21,465 nt of DNA from Competibacteraceae bacterium UBA3908 (GTDB lineage: Bacteria > Pseudomonadota > Gammaproteobacteria > Competibacterales > Competibacteraceae). The first letter of the stretch is position 1; every line of letters starts with the position of its first letter. The position numbers and the translations under genes are program-made. The DNA lies in assembly GCA_002391525.1 (NCBI GenBank), contig DGFE01000248.1:4372-25836 (forward strand), given 5' to 3'. Shown in pieces: positions 9,270-16,515 of this stretch. The notes under the pieces are model-generated. The model made no database searches and was not told the DNA's origin. It was given only the letters and a program-made list of their open reading frames with translations.

Positions 9270-9737
9270 ATGACCCAGCAATTTGACCGGAACGCCGCCA
9301 TCGGCGTGTTGAACCGCATTCTCGAACTGGAACTGGCCGGCGTGGTGCGCTACACCCACTACGCGCTGATGGTGTACGGCTACAACCGCATCCCCATCGT
9401 CGGTTGGCTCAACGCTCAGGCCGATGAAAGCCTGCTGCACGCCCGCCAGGCCGGGGAATTGATCACCAGTCTGGGTGGACACCCCTCGCTCGGTATCGGT
9501 CCGCTGCTGGAAACCCATCAGCACGACATCGGCGACATCCTCCGCGAATCCCTGGCCCACGAGAAAGAAGCGCTCGCGGCCTATTACGATCTGTTGGACT
9601 GCGTGCGGGACAAGGACGTGCGCCTGGAGGAGTACGCCCGCACCCTGATCGCCGAGGAGCAAACCCATCAGGATGAAGTGGACAAGATGCTGCGGGCGCC
9701 GGGCCAGACCAACGCTTACGTCGCCGGGGAGATTTGA
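9270..9737 (+). CDS. Ferritin-like diiron protein (bacterioferritin family)
   Basis: A protein of 155 residues, all-helical, with ferritin-type ligand segments: an N-terminal helix LNRILELELAGVVRYTHY (E21 candidate), a second helix ADESLLHARQAGE (E53/H57), and a C-terminal pair with an ExxH in EEQTHQDEV. It should oxidise and store iron or protect against it. Residue spacing at E53/H57 differs by one from E. coli Bfr, so it is a divergent member; heme binding cannot be judged. The ATG at 9270 is preferred because the protein then begins at the family's first helix and AAAAGG lies about 10 nt upstream. It is the first gene after the Fur-controlled promoter, and its TGA is followed directly by the feoA ATG. 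Confidence 0.88.
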   Translation: MTQQFDRNAAIGVLNRILELELAGVVRYTHYALMVYGYNRIPIVGWLNAQADESLLHARQAGELITSLGGHPSLGIGPLLETHQHDIGDILRESLAHEKEALAAYYDLLDCVRDKDVRLEEYARTLIAEEQTHQDEVDKMLRAPGQTNAYVAGEI

Positions 9738-10094
9738 ATGAACGGGCAAGGCGGACAGGAACGCCAACTCTTCGAATGGGGTCGCCTGGTGAAGGCGGGG
9801 TTGACGCAACCCCTGGGATTGATGCGGCGGGGCGACGTCGGCCGCATCCTGGCCGTGCAGAGTGGAGAGGGCGACGTCGAACGCGGTCTGCTGGAAATGG
9901 GTTTCGTTGAAGGCGCGTGCGTCGAAGTCTTGCACTATGGCTTGCTGGGCCGCGATCCCCTGGCGGTGCGGATCAATCAAAACATGACCGTGGCCCTGCG
10001 CCGCTGCGAAGCCAACGCCGTGCTGGTCGGGCCGCTGCTCGACCAGACGGCGGGCACGGAGACGGTTTCCAGCCGGGAGCAGGGGGCATCATGA
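9738..10094 (+). CDS. feoA: FeoA-type ferrous iron transport accessory protein
   Basis: A protein of 118 residues. The SH3-like FeoA domain spans roughly residues 26-100, with the signature LLEMGFVEGACVEVLHYGLLGRDPLAVRI and RINQNMTVALRR. FeoA is a small cytosolic partner of FeoB, needed for efficient Fe2+ uptake. About 25 residues precede the domain (typical FeoA proteins are near 75-85 residues), and a short tail follows it. The start codon immediately follows the ferritin stop, and the stop overlaps the feoB ATG (ATGA), so translation of all three genes is coupled. Confidence 0.93.
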   Translation: MNGQGGQERQLFEWGRLVKAGLTQPLGLMRRGDVGRILAVQSGEGDVERGLLEMGFVEGACVEVLHYGLLGRDPLAVRINQNMTVALRRCEANAVLVGPLLDQTAGTETVSSREQGAS

Positions 10095-11995
10095 CGGCCG
10101 GAACGCTCGTCGCGGAAGGTTTCAGACCTGCCCGAATCGCGCTGGTGGGTCCACCCAACAGCGGCAAAACCACGCTGTTCAACACGCTGACCGGCGGCCG
10201 GCAAAAGACCGCCAACTACCCCGGCGTGACCGTCGAGCGGAAAAGCGGTTTGCTGAAAACCCCGGGCGGCCACCCGGTCGAGGTGCTCGATCTGCCCGGC
10301 AGCTACAGCCTGCGCGCCCGCAGCCCCGACGAAGCCATCACCCGCGACGTGGTGCTGGGCCGGCAGCAACAGGAGACATTGCCGGATGCCATCGTTTGCG
10401 TGACCGACGCCACCAATCTGGGCCAGCACTTGCGGCTGTTGCTGGAACTGCGGCAACTGGGCCGACCGCTGATTCTGGCGCTCAACATGATGGACATCGC
10501 CCAGAAGCGCGGCTGCCAGATCAGCGTCGAGGCCTTGTCCCGGCAGTTGGGCATTCCGGTGGTCACCACCGTGGCGATGCGCAAGAGCGGGGTGCAAGAT
10601 CTGCTCGGCCAGATCGACGCATTGTTGAACCAGGCTCCGGCCGCGGGTGGAACCGCCGCGATCTCCGACTGGGTGGAACCTTCGCCGGAAGCGATTCGCG
10701 CCTATCATCGGGAGGTGGAGCGTCTGTTGCAAGAAGCCGTGGTCCGCGAGGGTGCGCCGGAACGTCTCACCCGCCAACTCGACCGGGTTTTGCTGCATCC
10801 GGTGGCGGGACCGCTGATTCTGCTCGCCATTCTGTTCGTGATGTTTCAGGCCGTGTTCAGTTGGGCGGAAGCGCCGATGGACTGGATCGACGGCGGCATG
10901 GCCGGCCTGCAACAGTGGCTTGCCGAACACATGGAGGAAAGCCTGCTCAAGAGCCTGCTGGTTGACGGAATCGTCGCCGGGGTGGGCGGCGTGGTGATCT
11001 TCCTGCCGCAGATCCTGATTCTGTTCCTGTTCATTCTGTTGCTCGAAGATTTCGGCTACATGGCCCGCGCCGCCTTTCTGATGGATCGGCTGATGAGCGC
11101 GGTCGGTTTGAACGGTCGCGCCTTTATTCCCCTGTTGTCCAGCTTCGCCTGCGCCATTCCGGGCATCATGGCGGCGCGCACCATCGCCCATCCGCTGGAT
11201 CGCCTGGTCACGATTCTGATCGCGCCGCTGATGACCTGCTCGGCGCGGCTGCCGGTGTACGTCCTGCTGATCGCCGCGTTCGTTCCCAATACCACGGTCT
11301 GGGGCGGGATCGGCTTGCAGGGGCTGGTCATGTTCGGCCTGTACGCGACCGGCATCGTCGGCGCGCTGGTGGTGGCCGGCGTGTTGCGGCTGACCCTGTT
11401 GCGCGGGGAATCGCAGCCCTTGCTGATGGAGTTGCCCAGCTACAAATGGCCGAATCCCACCAACGTGCTGCTGGGTTTGTGGGAGCGCGCCAAGATCTTC
11501 ATGCGCCGGATCGGCACGATCATCCTGAGCCTGATGGTCGTGCTGTGGTTTCTCTCGACCTTTCCCGCCCCGCCGGACGGCGCGACGGAGCCGGCCATCT
11601 ACTACAGCTTTGCCGGACAGATCGGGCGCACGCTGGAACCGCTGTTGGCGCCCATCGGCTTCAATTGGCAAATCGCCATCGCGCTGGTGCCGGGCCTGGC
11701 GGCGCGCGAGGTGGCGGTGGCGGCGCTCGGCACCGTGTACGCACTGAGCGGCGACGAGGGCACGGTCACGGAGGCGCTGACGGCGACGCTGGCCCAGAAC
11801 TGGACGCTGGCGACGGCGCTGGCGTTGCTGGCCTGGTACGTGTTCGCCCCGCAATGTCTGGCGACGCTGGCCACCGTCCGCCGCGAGACCAATTCCTGGC
11901 GGTGGGCGACCTTCATGTTCGTCTATCTGATGGTGTTGGCTTATATCGCCGCCTTCGTCACCTACCGGGTGGCGCTGGCGCTGGGAGGCGGCTGA
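10091..11995 (+). CDS. feoB: Ferrous iron transporter FeoB
   Basis: A protein of 634 residues. The N-terminal G domain has G1 GPPNSGKT (20-27), a switch region NYPGVTVE, G3 DLPG (67-70) and G4 NMMD (132-135). After a helical GDI-like linker come the membrane Gate domains, with LLEDFGYMARAAFLMDRLM, FACAIPGIMAARTIAHPLDR, CSARLPVYVLL and a second Gate region around PGLAAREVAVAAL. It imports Fe2+ across the inner membrane. It is shorter than the 773-residue E. coli protein but within the range of compact FeoB proteins. The start is the ATG at 10091, which overlaps the feoA stop; the longer upstream open frame overlaps feoA and is not needed. Confidence 0.97.
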   Translation: MTAGTLVAEGFRPARIALVGPPNSGKTTLFNTLTGGRQKTANYPGVTVERKSGLLKTPGGHPVEVLDLPGSYSLRARSPDEAITRDVVLGRQQQETLPDAIVCVTDATNLGQHLRLLLELRQLGRPLILALNMMDIAQKRGCQISVEALSRQLGIPVVTTVAMRKSGVQDLLGQIDALLNQAPAAGGTAAISDWVEPSPEAIRAYHREVERLLQEAVVREGAPERLTRQLDRVLLHPVAGPLILLAILFVMFQAVFSWAEAPMDWIDGGMAGLQQWLAEHMEESLLKSLLVDGIVAGVGGVVIFLPQILILFLFILLLEDFGYMARAAFLMDRLMSAVGLNGRAFIPLLSSFACAIPGIMAARTIAHPLDRLVTILIAPLMTCSARLPVYVLLIAAFVPNTTVWGGIGLQGLVMFGLYATGIVGALVVAGVLRLTLLRGESQPLLMELPSYKWPNPTNVLLGLWERAKIFMRRIGTIILSLMVVLWFLSTFPAPPDGATEPAIYYSFAGQIGRTLEPLLAPIGFNWQIAIALVPGLAAREVAVAALGTVYALSGDEGTVTEALTATLAQNWTLATALALLAWYVFAPQCLATLATVRRETNSWRWATFMFVYLMVLAYIAAFVTYRVALALGGG

Positions 11996-11996
11996 G

Positions 11997-12278
11997 ATGT
12001 GGCAGGATGGGTTGGCGTTGTTGATCGTGGTGATCGCCGCGCTGGCTTTGCTGCGGTTTTACGTGCCGTCCAGGCTGTTTCGGTTCGGTGCGCGCCGGGG
12101 CGGCGATGGCGGTTCGATGCGGAACGCGCCGCCCGGTGGCTGCGGCGGCTGCCCTTCGGGGTCGTCCTGCTTCAAAGCACAGGGGGAACGCAAGGCCGCC
12201 GTGGTCGAGGAGCTGCGGGCGCAAGGCGCGAAAGTGGCGTTTATCGGCGACGAGGTGAACGACGCCCCCCGGTGCTGA
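11997..12278 (+). CDS. FeoB-associated Cys-rich membrane peptide with an acquired P-type ATPase tail
   Basis: Begins 1 nt after the feoB stop. Residues 1-30 form one membrane helix (WQDGLALLIVVIAALALLRF). Residues 49-58 carry a CxxC plus a third Cys (C49, C52, C58) in a Gly-rich stretch. This is the layout of the small FeoB-associated Cys-rich proteins found after feoB, which may act like FeoC. From about residue 64 the frame continues into unrelated sequence (KAAVVEELRAQG, AFIGDEVNDAP) belonging to a P-type ATPase hinge region, then stops at 12276-12278. Normal members end soon after the cysteines, so the last third looks acquired by deletion. Whether the hybrid peptide is made and functional is unknown. 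Confidence 0.7.
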   Translation: MWQDGLALLIVVIAALALLRFYVPSRLFRFGARRGGDGGSMRNAPPGGCGGCPSGSSCFKAQGERKAAVVEELRAQGAKVAFIGDEVNDAPRC

Positions 12279-12410
12279 TTGCCACCGACGTGGGGTTGGC
12301 CATGCCCAGAGGGGCCGACCTGGCCCGCGCCACCACCGACCTCGTGCTGCTCGACAAACATCTGCAAACCTTGCTGGCGGCCCGAATCTTGAGTACCCAA
12401 ACCGACGGTT
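12186..12410 (+). pseudogene. Remnant of a heavy-metal P-type ATPase (hinge region to start of last helices)
   Basis: About 75 residues resemble the C-terminal cytoplasmic part of metal-translocating P1B ATPases. The first part, KAAVVEELRAQGAKVAFIGDEVNDAP, lies in the frame of the preceding peptide. The second, VLIATDVGLAMPRGADLARA then TTDLVLLDKHLQTLLAARIL, lies in a different frame. The switch falls at a run of six C (12265-12270). The hinge motif GDGxNDxP has become GDEVNDAP, so an otherwise invariant glycine is lost. Upstream ATPase domains and the last membrane helices are gone. From 12411 to 12564 no further homology is visible. Confidence 0.8.
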
Positions 12411-12564
12411 TCCAACCGATGGCGGGCTCAGTGAAACAACATCCCGGGTCCCGATTTTTCTCGACCCGCCTCGCGGCCAGGCGGCGATATGCAGTGACCG
12501 GCTATTTTTGACGCGAATTGCGGTATTCTCGTCGACCGTGTTTTCAACCGACGGAGACCGTGAC

Positions 12565-13053
12565 ATGCGGCGCGTTTTGTTGGTGGGACTGTTTGGCGGT
12601 GCCTTGGGAGCGCTGGCGGTAGCGGCCCATGCCCAGGAAATCGGCAGCGTGGATACCGCGTTTCAGTGGTTGGGGCCGAATCACAAGATCGTGGTCGAAG
12701 CCTTCGACGATCCCAAGATCGACGGCGTGACCTGTTACGTCAGCCGCTCCCAGACCGGCGGTATCAAGGGCGGCTTGGGGTTGGCCGAAGATACTTCCGA
12801 TTCCTCCATCGCCTGCCGGCAGGTCGGACCGATCAACATCAAGGACAAGTTCAAGGACGGCGAGGAGGTGTTCACCGAGCGCCGTTCCCTGGTCTTCAAG
12901 AAACTGCGGGTGGTGCGATTTCTGGATCGACCGCGCAACACGCTGGTGTATCTGGTCTACAGCGACAAATTGATCGAAGGCTCGCCGAAGAACTCGATCA
13001 CGGCGGTACCGATCATGCCCTGGAGCGGCGCGCCGCCGAAGACGACGCCGTAG
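12565..13053 (+). CDS. creA: CreA family exported protein
   Basis: A protein of 162 residues (E. coli CreA is 157). A signal peptide ends near residue 23 (AHA-QE), so the product is periplasmic. The mature protein begins EIGSVDTAFQWLGPNHKIVV and carries the family region DDPKIDGVTCYVSRSQTGGI, with two cysteines (C57 and C84) that could form a disulfide. The C-terminal RNTLVYLVYSDKLIEGSPKN is also typical. Function is unknown; in E. coli it is encoded beside the CreBC two-component system, which is absent here. The ATG at 12565 is chosen over the upstream open frame because it gives a normal signal peptide and has GGAG upstream. Confidence 0.93.
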   Translation: MRRVLLVGLFGGALGALAVAAHAQEIGSVDTAFQWLGPNHKIVVEAFDDPKIDGVTCYVSRSQTGGIKGGLGLAEDTSDSSIACRQVGPINIKDKFKDGEEVFTERRSLVFKKLRVVRFLDRPRNTLVYLVYSDKLIEGSPKNSITAVPIMPWSGAPPKTTP

Positions 13054-13240
13054 GCAAGGCCATAAACGATGAACCGGCGCCGCGCGCCGCCTCTTCTTTG
13101 TCAAGGAGAGGAATCTCTCGGGTCAACTCCACCGTGCCGGCCCCGCTCCCTGGCGTTTTCATACAATCGCGCCAGCTACATCGCCCGCGAGATTCGGTTT
13201 CACGCGGAATTCCCCTCCACCCTTCAACCGGTAAGCTTCC

Positions 13241-13696
13241 ATGCCCGCCACTCGCAAAGTACCATCTTTCATCGCTCGACGGGTTCCGCTGGCGCTGGCC
13301 GTATTGCTCGCAGCCGGCTGCGCCGCCAAGGGCGATCCGCCGAACACCGCTCCCACCGGCATCCGTGAAAACGGGATGCTGATCCTCGGTCGCGCCGACC
13401 ACAACCGCGCAGCCGAGGTCCGGGTGGGCGAACGCATCGAGGTGCGGTTGCCGGAAAATCCCGGCACGGGCTTCACGTGGGCCATCGACGAAACCGACAG
13501 CCGTCTGTTGGCGCTGGATGGCACGGCATACACCGAACCGACGGAGGGATTCATCGGCGCGCGCGGACAACGGATTTTCACCTTCACCGCCCGGCAGCCG
13601 GGCGAGGTCGCGCTCAAGCTGAAATACTGGCGCTTCTGGGATGGCGACGCTTCGGCAACCGAGCGGTACGCGGTCACGCTCAGGATCGTGCCATAG
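13241..13696 (+). CDS. Chagasin-like (I42 family) protease inhibitor lipoprotein
   Basis: A protein of 151 residues. A signal peptide ends in the lipobox LLAAGC, so C27 would be lipidated. The mature domain is chagasin-like, with the three inhibitory loops recognisable in order: NPGTGFTW (usually NPTTGY), a Gly-containing FIGARGQRIF loop and YWRFWDG in the position of RPW. Chagasins inhibit papain-type cysteine proteases. In bacteria the periplasmic or outer-membrane targets are mostly unknown, and divergence of the first and third loops leaves inhibitory activity open. It lies 187 nt after creA; that gap holds only a weak GC hairpin (GGCGC CGC GCGCC) and no gene. Confidence 0.82.
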   Translation: MPATRKVPSFIARRVPLALAVLLAAGCAAKGDPPNTAPTGIRENGMLILGRADHNRAAEVRVGERIEVRLPENPGTGFTWAIDETDSRLLALDGTAYTEPTEGFIGARGQRIFTFTARQPGEVALKLKYWRFWDGDASATERYAVTLRIVP

Positions 13697-13788
13697 GCAA
13701 GCCCAGATCCATGCCCATGCTGGCCGGGCGTTGATGACGGCTGATCGCATCGATTTCTGGTACAACCTGTCAAAACGGGGGAAGAGTC

Positions 13789-14421
13789 ATGATGAAAAGG
13801 GGTTTAGCGGTGATTTTGAGCGTGCTGGGCGGGCTGGCGGCGACGGGCTGCGCGATCACTCAGGACAAACCGCCGGTGCGGGATGAAGCGCTCGTGGCGT
13901 CTCGGCAGCCGCCGGCTCCGCAACTGGAGATGCGGGACAAGATAACCGCCACCGCGATAGTGCAGGCCGTCGATCTCGAAAACCGACAGGTCGTCCTCAA
14001 GGGCAGTCGCGGCAAGCTCCACACCATCGCGGTCGGTGAAGAAGTCCGCAACCTGCCGCAGGTCAAGGTCGGCGACCGGGTGGAACTGACGTACTATGAA
14101 GCCTTGGCCGTGAATCTCGAAAAGAACGCGACGGGCGGCATCGCCACGCGCAAGGACACCGTCACCGTCGAGCGCGCCGAGCCGGGCCGGAAGCCGGCGG
14201 GAACGGTACGCAAGGATGTCGAGATCGTCGCCAACGTTACCGCCGTGAATCCAAAAACCCGCCGGGTTACCCTGCATGGCGCGCAAGATGCGGTTACGCT
14301 GAAAGTGCCCGATGACATCGACATCGGCAAGCTTAAAGTCGGCGACCAGGTCAAGGCTCATTACGTACAGGAATTGGCCGTTTCCGTGCAACCGGTAGCG
14401 ACCAGGAAAAAGCAAAGGTAG
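13789..14421 (+). CDS. Lipoprotein with internally duplicated beta-rich domain
   Basis: A protein of 210 residues, preceded by GGGGGAAGAG. Lipobox LAATGC makes C21 the lipidation site. After a Pro-rich linker, residues 54-112 and 146-202 are two copies of one module. Copy 1 has IVQAVDLENRQVVLKG, KVGDRVELTYYEALAVNLE; copy 2 has VTAVNPKTRRVTLHG, KVGDQVKAHYVQELAVSVQ. Each reads as a small beta barrel ending in GD(R/Q)V...Y..ELAV. A basic, Thr-rich linker joins them and the C-terminus is basic (RKKQR). I do not recognise a named family with known function. Similar single modules occur in exported gammaproteobacterial proteins, so an envelope role is likely but unproven. Confidence 0.85.
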   Translation: MMKRGLAVILSVLGGLAATGCAITQDKPPVRDEALVASRQPPAPQLEMRDKITATAIVQAVDLENRQVVLKGSRGKLHTIAVGEEVRNLPQVKVGDRVELTYYEALAVNLEKNATGGIATRKDTVTVERAEPGRKPAGTVRKDVEIVANVTAVNPKTRRVTLHGAQDAVTLKVPDDIDIGKLKVGDQVKAHYVQELAVSVQPVATRKKQR

Positions 14422-14469
14422 CTTGACCCGCGACGAGCACCAACGCGACGCAGGGCGCGCCGAATCCAT

Positions 14470-15015
14470 TTAGAGCGGACGAGGTCGCGGCGGGTCGCTC
14501 GAACCGGGCGCGTGCTCGCCGGGTTTCGCCGTCTCGAACCAACGGACCCAGTCGGGTGCGCGGGCATCGCCCTCGGGTGGCGCCCACGCGGCGAAATCCT
14601 TGTCCTCGAGAGGCGAATAGGGACCCGGTTTTACCTCGAACATGATGGTGCCGGGAGCGAGACTGACCACGCAGTGCCACGCATGGGCCGGAATTTCCAC
14701 CGCGCAGTCGCCGTCGCCGGCGCGCAGATCGACGCGGGCCAGGACACAGCCGGCCTCGTCGAAGCGGAGCACGGCGAAAGTGCCCCGCACTACCACCATC
14801 AATTCCCAGCCGTTATCCCGCGCGTGCCGGTGGGGGCGGGCGTAAGTGCCGGGTTCCATGGCGTTGAACAGCCGTTGCACGGGGTCTGCCAGCACCGGAT
14901 GCACGTTCAGGTTTTTGCGACGGCGGGGAGAACGGGCGGCTTCCGCGCTCAGGGCGTTCAGGGTCGCGACGCCGTAAAGTTTCAGGTCGTTGGTCACAAT
15001 TGGTTTTTTCTTCAA
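14470..15015 (-). CDS. WbuC-family cupin metalloprotein
   Basis: A cupin of up to 181 residues. The N-terminal part has the WbuC look (RRRKNLNVHPVLADPVQRLF), followed by the metal-binding cupin motif 1 PHRHARDNGWE (H62, H64, E71) and motif 2 around IPAHAWHCVVSL. WbuC proteins are small cupins often found in O-antigen or polysaccharide clusters; their reaction is unknown. The reading starts at a TTG whose last bases overlap the pyrE TGA (TTGA). A GTG at 14997 is an equally possible start and leaves a short spacing from pyrE. Either way it is cotranscribed with pyrE. Confidence 0.83.
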   Translation of the reverse strand: MKKKPIVTNDLKLYGVATLNALSAEAARSPRRRKNLNVHPVLADPVQRLFNAMEPGTYARPHRHARDNGWELMVVVRGTFAVLRFDEAGCVLARVDLRAGDGDCAVEIPAHAWHCVVSLAPGTIMFEVKPGPYSPLEDKDFAAWAPPEGDARAPDWVRWFETAKPGEHAPGSSDPPRPRPL

Positions 15016-15659
15016 TCCGCAACCCCATACCGCGCCCGATAATCCCGCATCTTCTCCAAATGCCCGGCATACTCCGGCCGTTCCGCCAGATACACTACCA
15101 AATCGTCCAGGTTGACGATGCTGGTGACGGCGATGTTATGAGCGCGCTCGACTTCCTGCACCGCCGACAGATCACCCTGCCCGCGCTCCCGCCGATCCAG
15201 GGCGATCACCACGCCCGCCGGCGTCGCGTCGTGCGCAGCCAGAATTCGCATCGTCTCGCGGATGGCGGTGCCGGCGGTGATGACATCGTCCACGATCAGG
15301 ACCCGACCCATTAACGGAGCACCGACGATCAGCCCGCCCTCGCCGTGATCCTTGGCTTCCTTGCGGTTGAAACACCAGGGGACATCGCGACCGTGTTGCT
15401 CGGCCAGAGCGATGGCGACCGTCGCCACCAGCGGAATGCCCTTGTAGGCGGGTCCGAACAGGGTATCGAACTCCAGTCCGGCATCCATGATCGCGGCAGC
15501 GTAACAGCGACCCAGGCGAGCCAGCGCCGCGCCGCTGTCGAACAACCCCGCGTTGAAGAAATACGGGCTGATGCGCCCCGATTTCAGCGTGAATTCGCCG
15601 AAGCGCAACACGCCCCGGTCGATGGCGAAGTCGAGAAAGTCCCGCTGATAGTCCCGCAT
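15012..15659 (-). CDS. pyrE: Orotate phosphoribosyltransferase
   Basis: A protein of 215 residues (E. coli PyrE is 213). It converts orotate and PRPP to OMP in de novo pyrimidine synthesis. The PRPP-binding signature VLIVDDVITAGTA is intact, as are the N-terminal FGEFTLKSGRISPYFFNAG, the FGPAYKGIPL loop and the flexible loop FNRKEAKDHGEGG. The ATG at 15659 (MRDYQRDFL) gives the normal N-terminus; a longer frame from 15716 adds residues that do not look like PyrE. It is divergent from the exonuclease III gene and followed directly by the cupin gene. No obvious leader-peptide attenuator of the enterobacterial pyrE type is visible in the 82-bp divergent gap. Confidence 0.97.
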   Translation of the reverse strand: MRDYQRDFLDFAIDRGVLRFGEFTLKSGRISPYFFNAGLFDSGAALARLGRCYAAAIMDAGLEFDTLFGPAYKGIPLVATVAIALAEQHGRDVPWCFNRKEAKDHGEGGLIVGAPLMGRVLIVDDVITAGTAIRETMRILAAHDATPAGVVIALDRRERGQGDLSAVQEVERAHNIAVTSIVNLDDLVVYLAERPEYAGHLEKMRDYRARYGVAD

Positions 15660-15688
15660 GGTTCGAGATTCCGGCGTGAGGATGACGA

Positions 15689-15698
15689 ATACCGGTAT
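15689..15698. promoter_or_regulatory. ATACCGGTAT palindrome in the pyrE / xth divergent gap
   Basis: A perfect 10-bp palindrome in the 82-bp gap between divergent genes. A TATGAT on the minus strand (plus 15697-15702) overlaps its edge and could be the pyrE -10, but no convincing -35 is in place. Operator function is a guess. Confidence 0.25.
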
Positions 15699-15741
15699 CA
15701 TAGCGCGCTTCGCCACCCTTCCACCGGAACATCATCGCCTC

Positions 15742-16515
15742 ATGCGGGTGATCACCTTCAACGCCAACGGCATCCGTTCCGCCGCCAGCAAGGGGTTTTT
15801 CGCCTGGCTGGCCGAACAGAACGCCGATGTGGTCTGCCTTCAGGAAACCAAGACCCACTTGCACCGGTTGCCGCCCGACCTTTACCGCCCGGCCGATTAC
15901 CACTGCCACTATCACGACGCCGAGCGCAAGGGCTACAGCGGAGTAACCATCTTCGCCCGCCGCGAACCGGACGAGATACGAACCGGACTGGGCTGGCCGG
16001 AATGCGACGCGGAGGGTCGCTGGCTGGAGGCGCGGTTCGGCAAGCTCAGCGTGGTCTCGTTGTATCTGCCGTCCGGCTCCACCAACCCGAAACGGCAAGT
16101 GGTGAAATTCGATTTCATGGCGCGACTGGCCGAACCGTTGCGGGCGATGCGCGCCAGCGGTCGCGACATCATCCTCTGCGGCGACTGGAACATCGCCCAC
16201 CGGGAAATCGACCTGAAAAACTGGCGGGCCAACCGCGACCACTCCGGTTTTCTGCCCGAGGAACGGGCCTGGATGGATGAATTGTTCGGGCCGCTGGGCT
16301 GGGTCGATGCGTTCCGGGTGGTGAACCCCGAACCCGGTCAATACACTTGGTGGTCGAATCGCGGTCGGGCGCGCGAAAAGAACGTCGGCTGGCGGATCGA
16401 CTATCAGGTGATCACGCCCGGTCTGGCCGACAAAGTCCGAGCCGCCGCCATCTACCGCGACCAGCGCTTTTCCGATCACGCACCCCTGACCCTGGACTAC
16501 GACTATGCCTTCTGA
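15742..16515 (+). CDS. xth: Exodeoxyribonuclease III / AP endonuclease
   Basis: A protein of 257 residues of the endonuclease/exonuclease/phosphatase fold. Catalytic motifs are intact: N7 (FNANGIRSA), E35 (LQETKTH), GDWNIAH, WRIDY and the terminal SDHAP. Exonuclease III nicks DNA at abasic sites and degrades the 3' ends of duplex DNA in base excision repair. The ATG at 15742 (MRVITFNANG) is the family start; residues upstream in the same frame are not family-like. Its end overlaps the ampG start by 11 nt, so the two are cotranscribed. The length fits the compact ExoIII branch rather than the 268-residue E. coli XthA. Confidence 0.95.
   Translation: MRVITFNANGIRSAASKGFFAWLAEQNADVVCLQETKTHLHRLPPDLYRPADYHCHYHDAERKGYSGVTIFARREPDEIRTGLGWPECDAEGRWLEARFGKLSVVSLYLPSGSTNPKRQVVKFDFMARLAEPLRAMRASGRDIILCGDWNIAHREIDLKNWRANRDHSGFLPEERAWMDELFGPLGWVDAFRVVNPEPGQYTWWSNRGRAREKNVGWRIDYQVITPGLADKVRAAAIYRDQRFSDHAPLTLDYDYAF

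Noticed and set aside
9977..11854. A long minus-strand open frame opposite feoB
   Set aside because: It is rich in Gln, His and Arg with no domain. feoB on the plus strand has every expected motif.
12508..12529. Promoter for creA from TTGACG and TATTCT
   Set aside because: The two hexamers are only 10 bp apart, far from the 16-18 bp needed.
13054..13240. Possible small gene between creA and the chagasin-like gene
   Set aside because: Open frames here overlap both neighbours, lack ribosome-binding sites and show no domain.
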